Positions 9,453-20,571 of a stretch of 39,500 nucleotides of DNA are shown here, piece after piece. This stretch comes from Adiantum capillus-veneris (lineage: Eukaryota > Streptophyta > Polypodiopsida > Polypodiales > Pteridaceae): assembly GCA_014529385.2 (NCBI GenBank), contig CM043953.1:96820342-96859841 (forward strand), in the 5' to 3' direction. The notes under the pieces are model-generated. The model was not told where the DNA came from. It was given only the letters and a program-made list of their open reading frames with translations, and did no database searches. Position numbers and translations under genes: made by a program. Within the stretch, counting starts at the first letter, position 1. The number at the start of each line of letters is the position of its first letter.

Positions 9453-11512
9453 CGATCAGCTTGAGCTCGGGTCAAGGCCAGGCAGTTCATCAGAATATGC
9501 TCAATTGATTGCCCGCCCTCCAAGTCATTGCAAAGGGGGCATGTACTCCCCCTCGATAAGACTTTATCCGCAAGTCTTAATCCTCCTACTCGGGCGAGCA
9601 GTAAGAGGCGCTCGCCGTCACGCTTCACGCTCTGAGACAAGTTGCACTGGAAAAGGTACTTACGCGTGAAATTCCTCCCACGAAGCTTGTAGTTGGTCAG
9701 AGAGGCACAAACGACTCTTGAGTCCCATTTATCCCATATCACGTCCCTGGCGGCCTGGCCGTCTCCACGGTCGCCGCTGGACAATGCTGAGGGAACCACC
9801 TATCCGTCCTAGTTGTCCATGACCACCCCTTCTGAGACTTAGGAGTGGTCGCTACCAAGTCCCTAATAAGCGTGCTCACTGAGCCGAACTTATCAAAGGC
9901 ACGCTTCCGTTGGGCACCGTAGAAGGCGACAAACGATGGGACGTTCAGTTCGTGATGCAGGGTCGACGCTGCGACTAACGTCGACTTTGCCACTTTCCCC
10001 ACCAACCACCTCATTCCTGTGGCAACAAGGCGCTGGAGCGGCAACAAGGCGCTTTTGGTCATGTGCCCCCATGATCTCTACTAGGTAGGTAATTCGAGGT
10101 AAACGCAAGCCTTGAAAATGCTCAACCTCGTCCATAGTGGGAGAGCACGGGAGGTGAGGACGTGCTTGGCTGCAAAGAGGCATCGCCACCCCTTTGTCAT
10201 CCTATCTTGGATTATGGTCTCCAAGCTGAAATTGGAATCCACGATGATCCCCAGGTATCTGTAGCTTTCAGTCACCTCCACACATTCCCCGTCTAACGTG
10301 AACGAACCATTCTTCTTGAGGTTCTCAAGGTCCTCGAAGAAGACTGTGGCTTGGCACTTGCTTATACCAAACTCCATGCCCCAAGATTGAGCCCACATCG
10401 TAAGTCGATCCAGTGCAGTCTGGAGCTAAGCCGAGGAGTCCGCTAAAAGAACCAGGTCATCAGTGAAGAGTAAACCTTGAATTTTCTGGGTTAATCCGGG
10501 AATGTCCACTACGAAGTCTGCTGCCTCATTTATATCATTGATAAAGATGTTAAAGAGGGTGGGTGACCCAGGACACCCTTGTCGGACCCCTCTTTCGATC
10601 TTAATGGGCTCAAAGAGAGAGACGGGCACCAACTTTGATGCAGACTTGGAAGTGGCTGTAGAGGGCTTTAATAAAGGCTTTCCCTCCCACCCCGGCAGCC
10701 TCGAGTTTATAGAAAAGGGCTTGCGGAATAGAGTCGTATGCCTTCCGAAAATCATTGAATACTGCGTACGTCGGTCTTCCATTGTTCTTTCATCGAATGA
10801 CAATTTCCTTTAGGCATGCAACTTGTTCAATGCACTCCTCACGAAATCGGAAGCCTGCTTGGCCCTTCAAGAAGAAGCCGCGCTCTACTAGAGTCCTACC
10901 GATGCGCGTCACTAAAATATTAGTCACGAGTTTGAGTGCTACATTAATAAGAGATATAACTTGGTAGTTATTCGTAACAGTGGGGTCTCCCTTTTTCGGG
11001 ATCGAAATGAGCACTGCTGCGGCGTGCTTGATTGGATAACTTTGAGGTAAGATTTTCCCATAAGTGTTCCAGGCACACCCCGATCCTTCCAGGCGCCTTT
11101 GTCCTTGACGAGGGGCTTGAACACTTCCGGCGGGATACCATCTACCCCCGCCACCTTGTGACGCTTCAGTCCTTCGCAAGCCTTGCGGACTTCCGACCAC
11201 GTGAAAGGATCATTCACCTCCATCATTCTCGGCCACATCCTGACACTCTTACCTTGCCAAGCATGGGGATCCAGGCTTGTACCGGTCTCATCCAAGAATA
11301 CTTTGGTGTAATGCCCTTGCCAGATTTCAAGGGTTTCCTCTTCGCCCGCCTGTAAGACCCCCGCACTATCCAGAAGGGGCTGCACTAGCTGGCACTCTGG
11401 AACTTTTCCCAACATTCGTTGATTCAAGTTCCACCACTTCTTGTGCTCTCTTCGCCGCAGGAGGTCAAGCCTTTCTTCGCTAGTTGTTCATGAACTTGGC
11501 GTTGAGAATCTT
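9416..11512 (-). pseudogene. LINE reverse transcriptase and C-terminal zinc-finger region, frameshifted
   Basis: Successive pieces in different minus-strand frames follow non-LTR RT order: GVDGIPPEVF (about 11150), IPKKGDPTVTNNYQVISLIN (about 11000), RQGCPGSPTLFNIFINDI (about 10560), the active-site box FTDD (10456-10467) within LLFTDDLVLLADS, then SKCQATVFF and YRYLGIIVD (about 10250). A CPLCNDLEGGQSIEH...C zinc finger of the RT-associated type follows near 9540-9480. The catalytic aspartates survive, but frameshifts (for example after FKPLVKDKG) and stops (such as at 10426) break the protein. Its upstream part continues beyond the solo LTR-A at 12811. In life it would reverse-transcribe its own RNA at the nicked chromosomal target. 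Confidence 0.9.
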
Positions 11513-12805
11513 TGTCACGTGACACATGTAACCCTGTGTGCACGTGGACAAGCTACTTCATGATAAGGGTTCGGTCTAGTTCAGTCGATTAGAATAGGAA
11601 GTGATCTGGCACTTTTGTGAGTCTGTTTGCAGACCGTGCATGTCCAGACACTTAGAATAGATGCATATACTCTGGTTGCACACAGCATGATCGTCAGATT
11701 CCATCAGAACCCATCAGGAGCATTTTTACAATGCATAGACCTATTTTCCCTCTTTTTGACATTTTTCACTTATTATTTCTAAGTGACTTTTGTTGGAAAC
11801 TGGGTAGGGCAAATTCACTAAGGAAATATATAAGCAAACCTAGCACTAGCACTTTCTGGCAGAAGAGGCAGCAGGAACCAAGGTTCAACGGGCACCTTCT
11901 CAGCAGGACCCCCCCCCCCCAACAAGGCCTAGCGTTTTTGCAACACAGCGGCAAGGCTAGCGTTTTGCATCCGCAGGATAGCCTTGGCGTTTTTGCATGG
12001 CAGATCAGCCTTGGCGATCAGTGGACACACAAAATCAGCCCCAACGTTAGCAAATTCCACAGCGACAACAGATCAGCCCTAGTGTTAGCAATTTTCTTAA
12101 GCAAGAACCATTTTCAGCCCTAGCGTTTTTGCATCAGCCTGGCACCTCAGCGTTTTTGCAGATCTTCGCGACAAGACCAACAAGAAGACCAGCGTTTTCA
12201 CTTTTCAGCATAGACACTCCAAAGAAGAAGTCCCGAACCTCGCAGATCTCACCTTCCCGCAACAGATCCTCACCCCACGGTCAGATCCATCGAAGTTTGC
12301 AATTTCAGCCCGGAAAATGTAGATTTCAGCATCTGCGTTTTCAGCGCGTCGTCGTTGCATCGTCGTCATCGACATAGAGTCAGAATTCAGCAGATAAAGA
12401 TTTGCGATTTCAGCCATTGGCGTTTTCAGATTTCAGCCCGTCTCGTCGTCGTCAACATCGTCGGCAAGTCCATTGCATTGTAGAGATTTGTGCAATCAAT
12501 AGTAGACCGCTCTCGCCATAGAGAGTGGGGCCTTCGGAGGAGGGTTTTGACAACATTCTGGTGTCGTATTCTTCTCTCTCTATCTCTCAATCTCAGCATC
12601 TTCATTCACAGTGTTCACCACTTTGTTTATGTCCATTGCACTCTCTCACCAAAGGAACGGAAGGCTCTCCCTTCCCTAAGTAAAAAGAACCTTGAGCACA
12701 ATTCGGAGCACTCGTCTTGAGCAAAGTTCGGAGCACTCGTCTTGAGCACAGTTCGGAGCACTCGTCTTGAGCAAAGTTCAACATTCACTTCCGCTGCACC
12801 TTACA
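11513..12805 (+). mobile_element. Solo LTR of family A inside the LINE
   Basis: It starts TGTCACGTGACA and ends CACCTTACA. Exact 5-bp duplications ATCTT flank it (11508-11512 and 12806-12810). TATATAAG lies at 11827-11834. It carries the same AGCGTTTT-rich leader and, unlike its relatives, a threefold 25-bp tandem repeat near its 3' end. No internal sequence remains, so it is a recombined solo LTR. Confidence 0.93.
12694..12780 (+). repeat. 25-bp tandem repeat, three copies plus a partial
   Basis: Units start at 12694, 12719, 12744 and, truncated, 12769. Each reads GAGCA(C/A)A(A/G)TTCGGAGCACTC followed by GTCTT. Other LTR-A copies have a single unit here, so this is an expansion specific to this solo LTR. 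Confidence 0.93.
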
Positions 12806-12810
12806 ATCTT

Positions 12811-13080
12811 TCTCCACGGCACGAGCTTGGCCTCGCGCCTGAACGTAAGCATTCCACGCATCTCTACCTTGGGCCGACTTAGGGTCTAGATCTCTGACCC
12901 TAAGGAATGCCTTACGTTTGTTATTAATCGTGCGCCTAGCCTTGGAATCTAGCCTAGTTTGCTTGGTCAGCGACTCTGGGTGCCGTCTCCCAAAGACTCT
13001 GGCCTCCTTTGCTATGGCTTTGACGTTAGCCTCAAAACCCCGGATCTATTGATGGGTTATTGTATCCAGGCCCTCAAAGT
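12811..13080 (-). pseudogene. LINE linker segment between endonuclease and RT
   Basis: This 270-bp island lies between two LTR-A insertions and is placed in the LINE by the target duplications on both sides (ATCTT and CGTTC). The minus strand reads as a basic, Arg/Lys-rich linker with several stops, as expected between the endonuclease and the RT of a LINE ORF2. There is no conserved motif; the call depends on position. Confidence 0.75.
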
Positions 13081-13085
13081 CGTTC

Positions 13086-14259
13086 TGTCACGTGACACAT
13101 CCAGTCCCTATATGTCCGTGGACAGGCTACTGCATGATCAGGGTTCAGTCAGTCCAGTCAAGTCTAGATTAGCAGTGATCTAGCACTTTTGTGAGTCTAT
13201 TCGTAGACCGTGCATGCACAGTCACTTAGTGTAGATGCATATCCTCTGGTTGCACACAGCATGATCATCAGTATTCCCTTCAGAATCCATCAGATTCAGT
13301 CAGGGGAATTTTCCAGTGCATTTAGCCTATTTTCCCTATTTTTGGTATTTTCACTTATTAATTTTAAGTGACTTTCCAACAAAAGTAGGTAGGGCAATTT
13401 TGCTAAGTTTGTATATAAGCAAACCCAAGTTAGCACTAAATGGCAAAAGAGGCAGCAGGAGCTCCCCGCTCAACAGGCGTCTTCTCAACGAAACCCATCA
13501 AGAACCATCATCTCCCTTGGCGTTTTTGGTTTTCCCATCCTCGCCTACACTCAGACCTGGCGTTTTCCCATTGCAGTCATCGCCAGCAATCCCCCATTGG
13601 CCTAGCGTTTTGCTAGCGTTTCCAGGAGCAGATCAGCATATCCAATTTCAGCCCATCAACGTTTTTGGATTCCATCAAGCCCAGCGTTTTTGGCTAAGGA
13701 TACAAGGCAGCCAAGCGTTAGTGGTTTTCAGCCATTGCCGCATCAGAACAGCAGCGTTTTCAGCCTTATGGGACAGCAACAGAATCAGCCCTAGTTGGTT
13801 GCAAAAGAACCTCATTTTCAGCCCATAAAAACTCAGCCAAAACAGTCATTTTCAGCCACCGAAACAGTCCCAAAATTCAGCAGTTAGAAGACCACAGATT
13901 TCAGCCCTAAAGTCGTCGTCGTCATCACCGTCATCGTCATCAGCATAGTCCCCGGTTGCTTCAGTCCATTGCATACCATTTGTACCAGATTGTGCAATCA
14001 TAAGTAGACCACTCTCGCCGACGAGAGTGGGGCCTTCGGAGGAGGGTTTTACAACCTCTCGCATGTCTTATCTCTCTTTTCTCTTTCTCTCAGTCTCATA
14101 CACTTGCACGCACAATATCCACTCACTTTGTTCGAGATCATAGCACTCTCCATAAGGAGAGAAGGCTCTCCCTTCCATAAGAACTAAAAGGAACCTTGAG
14201 CACTCTTCGGAGCACTCATCTTGAGCAAAGCGCAAACAATCATTCCGCTACACCTAACA
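13086..14259 (+). repeat. 5' LTR of the outer family-A element
   Basis: The LTR opens with the palindrome TGTCACGTGACA and ends CACCTAACA. TATATAAG at 13412-13419 precedes the AGCGTTTT-rich leader. A GTC/ATC-type trinucleotide tract sits at about 13911-13950. It is 71 bp longer than its partner at 22286, mostly because the partner lacks a block that here covers about 14040-14095. Confidence 0.93.
13412..13419 (+). promoter_or_regulatory. TATA box of the outer family-A 5' LTR
   Basis: TATATAAG lies about 325 bp into the LTR. The same octamer is present in every LTR-A copy (2229, 11827, 16789 and 21522 on the reverse strand, 22610), with the context AAGCAAACC just downstream. Confidence 0.75.
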
Positions 14260-14260
14260 T

Positions 14261-14272
14261 TGGTATCAGAGC
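14261..14272 (+). other. Primer-binding site, initiator-Met tRNA type
   Basis: TGGTATCAGAGC follows the LTR end after one base (T). It is complementary to the 3' end of plant initiator tRNA-Met, the usual primer for plant LTR retrotransposons. Confidence 0.92.
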
Positions 14273-14701
14273 TTTGGAAGTGTTCTGTATTACTCAAGGA
14301 AAGAACCACAAGAATTTTTTTGCTTGTTGCGGTCGCACGAACCTAAGTTCGCTTGGGCGTGTCGATTCCTAATCGTGTTTTGTTGAAGCGTGACAGGAAT
14401 CCCAAGAAAGAAGGGCTTGTCCAGCCTCCCCTTGTGTCTCTTTTCACTCATTGAGAGCGGACCGTGCACTTAACGGCCGGCCAATCGACGTGAGGTGGGA
14501 AAAAGAACCCTTGGTGTGAGCGCAAGGCCGCCAAGGGGTGTGCCCGCGGAAAGGAGTAGAACTCGGGTGAAGAGAAGATCCTTCTCAAACGCGGTTTGCA
14601 AGCGAAAGAAAACCTCAAGAACCTCAAGAACCAAGACCCTCAAGAACCCAAGTTCCTCGTGAACTTAAGAACCCAAGACCACAAGAACCCACGACTTTAG
14701 A

Positions 14702-15824
14702 ATGGTCATCACTCAAAGCGGAATGGATACTTAGCTTGGAGGTGATGAGCATGAGAGAGGTGAAGAAGAATTTTCCCCACCAGAAGGTTTTTCCGACCCT
14801 TCCCCATCTACGACAAGGATTGCACTAACTCCTATGGAGGCTTTCGACAAGAGTATGATGGACAGGAAGTTAGAAAGCGAAGAAAGAATCGCAGCCATCG
14901 AGCGTAAGTACCATGAAAGAATGGCAGCCATAGCGCGTGAGAGCGAGCAAGCACGCTTGGAAGCCAAAGCAAGAGAAGCGGAATGTGATCGAGAGAACAA
15001 AGCAAGAGAAGCAAAATTTGATCGCGAGACCAAAGAAAGAGAAGCAAGATTTCATCGCGAGAACAAAGCACGAATGCAAGAGATGTTGCGACTCTTTTCT
15101 CAAGTTCAGGCACCGATGCAAGAGATTCGGGAAAAGAAGACTCTCTCAGTCTCTTCTTCTCCAAAGCATGACACACAGAATTTGCATGATTGTGTGAAGC
15201 ATGATGATGATTTGCTTGACAATGATTTGAATGACAATGACAAGCATGATGATTTGCATGATCAAGATGTGATTTCTCACAAGCATGATGAGTTGCATGA
15301 AGATGACGTGATTGTTCACAAGAAGGATGATGTGTTAGTTGATGCTTTTTCTAGCGAAGCGAACCTCGTTGTAGATTCGATCAATCACGAAGAACCGATA
15401 TTTGCTTTCGAGTTGAGGTCCAAAGAACCCCCACAAGACAATTCGATCATTCAGGAAGAACCGATCTTGGCTCTCAAGCCTAGGTCCAAAGAACCCTCAC
15501 AGGAAGTATTATGTGTTCGCATGATTGATACACACGCATTGTACGAGTGTTTCATTCGTGATCGTTTCCTGTATTTTAGTCAACGTCTTTATGTGATCCC
15601 TATTCCTAGGCATGACATATTGTATGTTAAACACATTTCTCTCATGGATGAGCACGAATCTATGCGGATTATACATGAAAAGCTGAAAAGTATGCATTCA
15701 AGGAAGTCACATTCCATGTCTCTTCCTTGACATGACACAGTTTCCGAATGAGCACATGAAAGTATGAGCACCAAGCATGGGCATTTCCGTTTTGAATTGC
15801 CACAGTTGATTGCTCTAAATCAAA
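14702..15824 (+). pseudogene. Family-A polyprotein, deleted form: gag N-terminus fused to His/Asp linker and conserved block
   Basis: The ATG at 14702 starts the same N-terminus as the inner element's gag (MVxTxSxMDT, GDEHERG). A TAG at 14732-14734 interrupts it, but the frame then stays open to 15730. A charged coiled coil (Glu/Arg/Lys heptads, 14834-15110) passes straight into HDTQNLHD and a run of KHDD, LHDQD and HEDDVIVHKKD motifs (15170-15330). Two copies of an EEPI.A...RSKEPxQ motif follow, then a block starting MIDTHALYECF (15520). The gag core, zinc knuckle and protease present in the sibling are missing by a deletion inside the ORF. Stops at 15728 and soon after, then the sibling insertion at 15825, break the reading frame. 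The product is unrecognised; it is not a complete gag. Confidence 0.75.
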
Positions 15825-16677
15825 TGTTAGGTACAGCGGAATGATTGTTTGCGCTTTGCTCAAGATGAGTGCTCCGAAATGTGCTCAAGGTTCCTTTTAG
15901 TTCTAATGGAAGGGAGAACCTTCCGTTCTTAGTGGAAAGTGCTATAATCACGAACAAAATGAATGGACAATGTGCGTGCAAGTGAATGAGACTGAGAGAT
16001 AGAGAGAGAAGAGAGATACGACACCAGAGACGTTGTAAAACCCTCCTCCAAAGGCCCCACTCTCGTCGGTGAGAGTGGTCTACTTATGATTGCACAATCT
16101 GGTACAAATGGTATGCATGAGACTGATGCAAGTCTAGACTATGTCGACGATGACGACGGTGATGACGAAGTAGACCTAAGGGCTGAAATCTGCAATCTTT
16201 CTACTGCTGTCCAAAAACGCTATGGGCTGAAATCTGCTAATCTTCTATCTGCTGATTTCTGACTCTATGTCGATGACGACGATGCGACGACGATGCGCTG
16301 AAAATGCAGATGCTGAAATCTGCGTTTTGGCTGAAACTGTAAACCTTGCGCAAACTGACCGTGCGGTGAGGAACTGCTGCGAGAAGGTGAGATCTACGAG
16401 GTTCTGGACTTTATATGCGGGTGCTAACTGCTGAAAACTGAAAACGCTGATGTTCCTTGCTGTTCCGTTGCGGTAAAGCTGCAAAACGCCGAGGCTAATC
16501 TGCAACCAAAAACGCTTGGGCTGAATTTTGGTCCTTCTGTCGCCGGGATTCTGCAAATGCAAAACGCTAGGCTGCTCTGAGGTTCTGTTGTCGCCGAATT
16601 CTGCAAAAGCAAATCGCTGGCTGATCTTTGTTGAAAACACTAGGTGGTGGCTCTGCTCCAAAAATGCTAGGTCTCCT

Positions 16678-16708
<31 letters not shown>

Positions 16709-17121
16709 GTTCTACTGAGAAGGTGTCTGTTGAGCGTGGAGCTCCTGCTACCTATTCTACCAAATAGTGTTGTGCTAGCTCTAGTTTGCTTATATACAAA
16801 CTTAGCAAAATTGCCCTACCTACTTTTGTTGGGAAGTCACTTAAATTAATAAGTGAAAAATGTCAAAAATAAGGAAAATAGGCTAAATGCACTTGAAAAT
16901 TTCCCCGATGCAATCTGATGGATTCTGATGGGAATACTAATGATCATGGTGAGTGCAACCAGAGGATATGCATCTACACTAAGTGACTGGGCATGCACGG
17001 TCTACGAATAGACTCACAAAAGTGCCAGATCACTTCTAAATCTAGACTGACTGGACTAACTGAACCCTTGTCGTACTGTATCTTGTCCACGGACACATAG
17101 GGTTGGATGTGTCACGTGACA
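15825..17121 (-). repeat. 3' LTR of the inner family-A element
   Basis: The ends are TGTTAGGT (15825, plus reading) and TGTCACGTGACA (17110-17121). TATATAAG lies at 16789-16796 on the reverse strand. The polypurine tract GAAAAGGAGGAGA abuts it at 17122-17134. A 30-base G run (16678-16707) replaces the 7-G run at the equivalent place in the partner LTR. Confidence 0.93.
16678..16707 (+). repeat. 30-base G homopolymer in an LTR
   Basis: The run consists only of G. The partner LTR has seven G at the same place (about 21440). The other LTR-A copies, in the opposite orientation, have seven C (near 2311) and about eleven C (near 11911). Confidence 0.95.
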
Positions 17122-17861
17122 TCTCCTCCTTTTCAAAGTGAGGTACTAGTACCGAACTGTATGGCGTCGAGGGAGATCGCCACTAGCATCCGGAATCCTG
17201 GAAGGGACTCTTCGCCGGCCCACTCCGATGTGTGGGTCGTGCGATACTTGAACTTCATAAAGGTTTGCAACGCTTGCTTCTTTGGGCCACGCCAAAAGCG
17301 ACACAAAGTCTTCTATGGCTCCTTCGATGCTTCAACTTCGTCGAGAGTCATGCTTCCTTCTTCTTCAAGAATCTCCATGGCTGAAAATTCCTGAAACCAT
17401 TTCCAACACAAAACCATGAACATACCTATTCCATGTAAAGTGAGTAGAAAAAATCTTGTCTTCGCTAAAGACTGTGTATGCAATGTAGATGAACATAGAG
17501 ACGGAGTGACAACCCGTTCATCAAACACATGCAAACAATGAGATCGAATCTTTCTCTTATGATCTAAAGCAATCAACTGTGGCAATTCACAACGGAAATG
17601 CCCATGCTTGGTGCTCATACTTTGATGTGCTCTTTCTACAACTGTGTCATGCCCAGGAAGAGACATGAAATGTGACTTCCTTACATATAAACTTTTCAGC
17701 TTTTCATGAAAAATCCGCATACATTCGTGCTCATCCATGAAGGAAACGTGTTCAACATACAATATGTCATGCCTAGGAAAAGGGATCACATAACGACGCT
17801 GACTAAAATACAGGAAACGATCACGAATGAAACACTCGAACAACGCGTGCGTATCAATCAT
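17122..17861 (-). pseudogene. Family-A conserved block (MIDTHAL) and chromodomain-like C-terminus
   Basis: The frame opens MIDTHALFECF (17861) and contains RDRFLYFSQRRY, PRHDILYVEH and ELPQLIALDHK, then a tail starting MEILEEEG. After one TAG (about 17313) the same frame continues to the polypurine tract with QALQTFMKFKY and SEWAGEESL. This resembles the core of a chromodomain, (Y/F)LVKWK...TWEPE.L, and stands where chromoviruses carry theirs, at the very end of pol. The first part is unlike any domain I know. The sibling element has the same block with many substitutions, so the frame existed before the copies separated. The likely role is chromatin targeting by the tail; the block itself is unassigned. 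Confidence 0.6.
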
Positions 17862-17945
17862 GCGAATACATAATACTTCCTATGAAGGTTCTGTGGACCT
17901 AGGGTCAAGAACCAAGATCGGTTCTTCTTGAATGATCGAATCGTC

Positions 17946-18404
17946 CTATGGGGGTTCTTTGGACCTCGACTCGAAAGTCAAGATCGGTCCTTCGTGATTG
18001 ATCGAATCTACAACAAGGTTAGCTTCGCTAGAAAAAGCATTCACTAACTCATCCTTCCTGTGAACAATCACATCATCTTCATGCAACTCATCATGCTTGT
18101 GAGAAATCACATCTTGATTATACAAAACATCATGCTTGTCTTTGTCATCCAAACTATCATGCAAATCATTATCATTCAAATCATCATGCTTCTCATAATC
18201 ATGCAAATTTTGTGTGTCATGCTGTGGAGTAAAAGAGATTGAGAGAATCTCCTTATCCCGAATCCTTTCAACCTTGTCCTGCATATTAGCAATGAGAGAT
18301 GGAGAAGGAGCAATGTCCTCTCCATGAATGACAGTAGGAGAATCACTTTTGGCATTGAGAGTTAAAAGTGTTAGCCTCAAAATCAATGAGAGCGTTAGTC
18401 TCAC
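17946..18404 (-). pseudogene. Family-A His/Asp-rich acidic linker
   Basis: Downstream of the protease the minus strand encodes a segment dominated by His, Asp and Lys: HDTQNLHDYEKHDDLNDND, then DKHD, SHKHDELHEDDVIVHRKDE, and the A.SSEANLVVDSINHE motif. The outer element carries the same organisation. In Ty3 elements this position is the variable spacer between protease and RT; here no RT follows. The order HD/KHD/HED suggests low-complexity expansion; metal binding is conceivable but unproven. Confidence 0.55.
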
Positions 18405-18411
18405 GAAACCA

Positions 18412-18744
18412 TCAAATGCCCAAAATCATACCACATCCTGAGAGAGGAGAAACAACAAATCTTCTAGTGAAGGCAGTCTGTTGAATTGAAAACAACACAT
18501 CAAGGCACTCCTCCGTGATGAGAGCGTCCATACCGGGACGAAAACCAGAGACCTCGATAGGAGATCTTGGACTAACTTCGAGGCGGGCTCTCTCAACAAG
18601 AGAGGAACTGATCACATCATGCATACTACCTAGATCAAACAATATGACAAAACGGTGCCCCGACATACGACCATAACATTTAATGAGAGATTTATCAATG
18701 GGAGGGTCATGAGAAACTTGGGGCATACTCGTGTTATCATTCAT
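18412..18744 (-). pseudogene. Family-A retropepsin-like aspartic protease
   Basis: The segment VILFDLGSMHDVISSSLVE is the active-site loop of a Ty3-type protease (consensus D-S/T-G; here DLG). GCGMILGI near the end matches the ILG flap-side motif usually followed by xWL. The family role is to cut the gag polyprotein during particle maturation. The reading frame lies just downstream of a gag zinc knuckle, as expected. The Leu in place of Ser/Thr in the D-S/T-G triad is also seen in other plant Ty3 proteases with DxGSxHxF/V loops, so it need not be inactivating. The frame ends shortly after the ILGI motif. Confidence 0.8.
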
Positions 18745-18789
18745 TGCATTGACAGAGGAAGTGGGTGCTGTGGGTTCTTTAGATTCATT

Positions 18790-20150
18790 TGATTCAAGCT
18801 TAGGACATGTTCTTTTTATGTGACCCTTAATGTGACAATGAAAACAACGACCTTCCTTAGAATAAGTGATTTGTTCTTCCGACGTGATGTATCCTCCTAC
18901 AATTCCTTGTGCTACCTTTTCATATGGAGTAAGCTTAGGTTTAGCAATTGTGTTAGCCTTACCCTTAGATTCATTGGAAGAATTCTTTGATCAGAGACCG
19001 TTGGAAGATTGGTTAGAAGAGTTATCATTCTTACCATTCTTACCGTTCTGAGGGTTCTGAGACGTCTGCGAAGTACTTGTGGAAGTCTTGTTCTCCTTAG
19101 GCTTTCCGTCGTTGTGTTTCATCTCTTGTGCGAGAGCAATCGCTACCGCCTTGTTGAGATCGATTGGATCGAGAACCTCGACATCGTACTTGATATACTC
19201 GTCCAATCCAAAGAGAAAAGCCTCTTTCCGTTCATCGTCCGATTTCCGTAGTGAGTGCCTAGCTACAAAACACGATTAGAAAAAGACATAACCGGCATAC
19301 CATTTTGCTTAAGAGAGCGCCAATCGTCTTTCAATCGTGCGAGGTACTGAGGTGGCATAAACCGCGCCTTGAGCTGGTCTTGGAAATCATCCCAATTGAA
19401 GGAAAGGAGCGTGAGTTCGTCCGCTTCCTCTAGGTGCGCGGCTAGCTTTGCCTCTTGCCATGTGTGGTACCAATTGATGGCATCACCAGCAAGGTACATA
19501 GCTGCCGTCAAAACTTTGCTATTTCCTGTCTTCTTAGTTGTCGCAAAATAAGCATTAAATTGATGCAACCAAGAATGAATAACCATAGCATCCATCTTAC
19601 CGTCATACTTACTGAAAGTCAAATTCTCTGTGACTGGATGGTTGGAATCCGCGTTGTGGCTTGCACCACTTGAACTCCCACGATCTTTGGGTGGTTCGGT
19701 TTTCGAGGCTAGGGCTTGGGCAAGCAATTCTAGAGTGCGTAGCTCCCTTCGAGCTTCACGCTCGGCCTCCAAAGCCAATCTTTGAGCCGTACGATTGGCC
19801 TCCAAGGCCGCGTTTCTTGCCGCCTCGTCCGCCTTTCGTTGTTGTTTCCGTTCTTTGCGTTCGTTGCGCTCGCGTTCTAAAGCAAGGCGATTGTCTTCTT
19901 GTTGTGCGGCAAGTTTTGTGTTTCTTTCGTCGCGCTCACGGTCCTGAGCAAGGCGATTTGCTTCTTGTCTATCCATCATGGCCATCATCTGCTTGACCAT
20001 TGCCTCCATAGGGTTTGGTGCACTTGGTGGCGTAGATGGCGAAGGGGGAGGATTGAAGAAATCATCTCCTGGTGGGGAAGAGTCTTCGTCGCCTCTCTCA
20101 TGCTCATCACCTGTCTGCGAAGTATCCATTTCGCTTCGGGTGACGACCAT
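18790..20150 (-). pseudogene. Family-A gag with zinc knuckle, one frameshift
   Basis: The ATG at 20150 starts MVVTRSEMDTSQTGDEHERG. A long Arg/Glu coiled coil (residues about 60-160) precedes a retrotransposon gag core with FSKYDGK, IHSWLHQFNAYF and WDDFQDQLKARFMP. The first frame ends at 19263; the next piece (FGLDEYIKYDVEV, 19206 downward) is in another frame, so there is a frameshift plus a TAG between them. A CCHC zinc knuckle CFHCHIKGHIKRTC follows near 18800-18850, and the protease comes next. Gag forms the cytoplasmic particle and packages the RNA. The coil region is related to the shorter one in the outer element. Confidence 0.85.
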
Positions 20151-20558
20151 GCACTATGATCTTGGGTTCTTAAGTTCGCGAGGAACTAGGGTTCTTGAGG
20201 TTCTTGAGGTTTTCTTTCTCTTGCAAATCGCGTTGGAGAAGGATCTTCTCTTCACCCGAGTTCTACTACTTTCTGCGGACGCACCCCTTGGCGACCTTGC
20301 GCTCACACCAAGGTTGCTTTTTCCCACCTCACGTCGATTGGCCGGCCGCTAAGTGCACGGTCCGCTCTCAATGAGTGAAAAGAGACACAAGGGGAGGCTA
20401 GACAAGCCCTTCTTTCTTGGGATTCCTGTCACTCTTCAACAAAACACGATTAGGAATCGACACGCCCAAGCGAACTTGGGTTCGTGCGACCTCAACAAGC
20501 AAAAAAATTCTTGTGGTTCTTGTGGTTCTTTCCTTGAGTGATACAAAACACTGTCAAA

Positions 20559-20570
20559 GCTCTAATACCC
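20559..20570 (-). other. Degenerate primer-binding site of the inner element
   Basis: The minus strand reads GGGTATTAGAGC, one base after the LTR end, against the perfect TGGTATCAGAGC in the sibling. The two changes would weaken tRNA priming. Confidence 0.85.
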
Positions 20571-20571
20571 A

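Noticed and set aside
13316-13828. 170-codon frame and its near copy at 22514-23027
   Set aside because: The two are the same stretch in the 5' and 3' LTR of one element; similarity is due to the LTR pair, and an indel splits the second.
14261-14272. Possible tRNA remnants at TGGTATCAGAGC sites
   Set aside because: Only the 12-nt primer complement is present, directly after LTR ends; there is no cloverleaf sequence.
16528-16849. Glycine-run open frames across the poly-G
   Set aside because: Artefacts of the 30-G homopolymer in an LTR.
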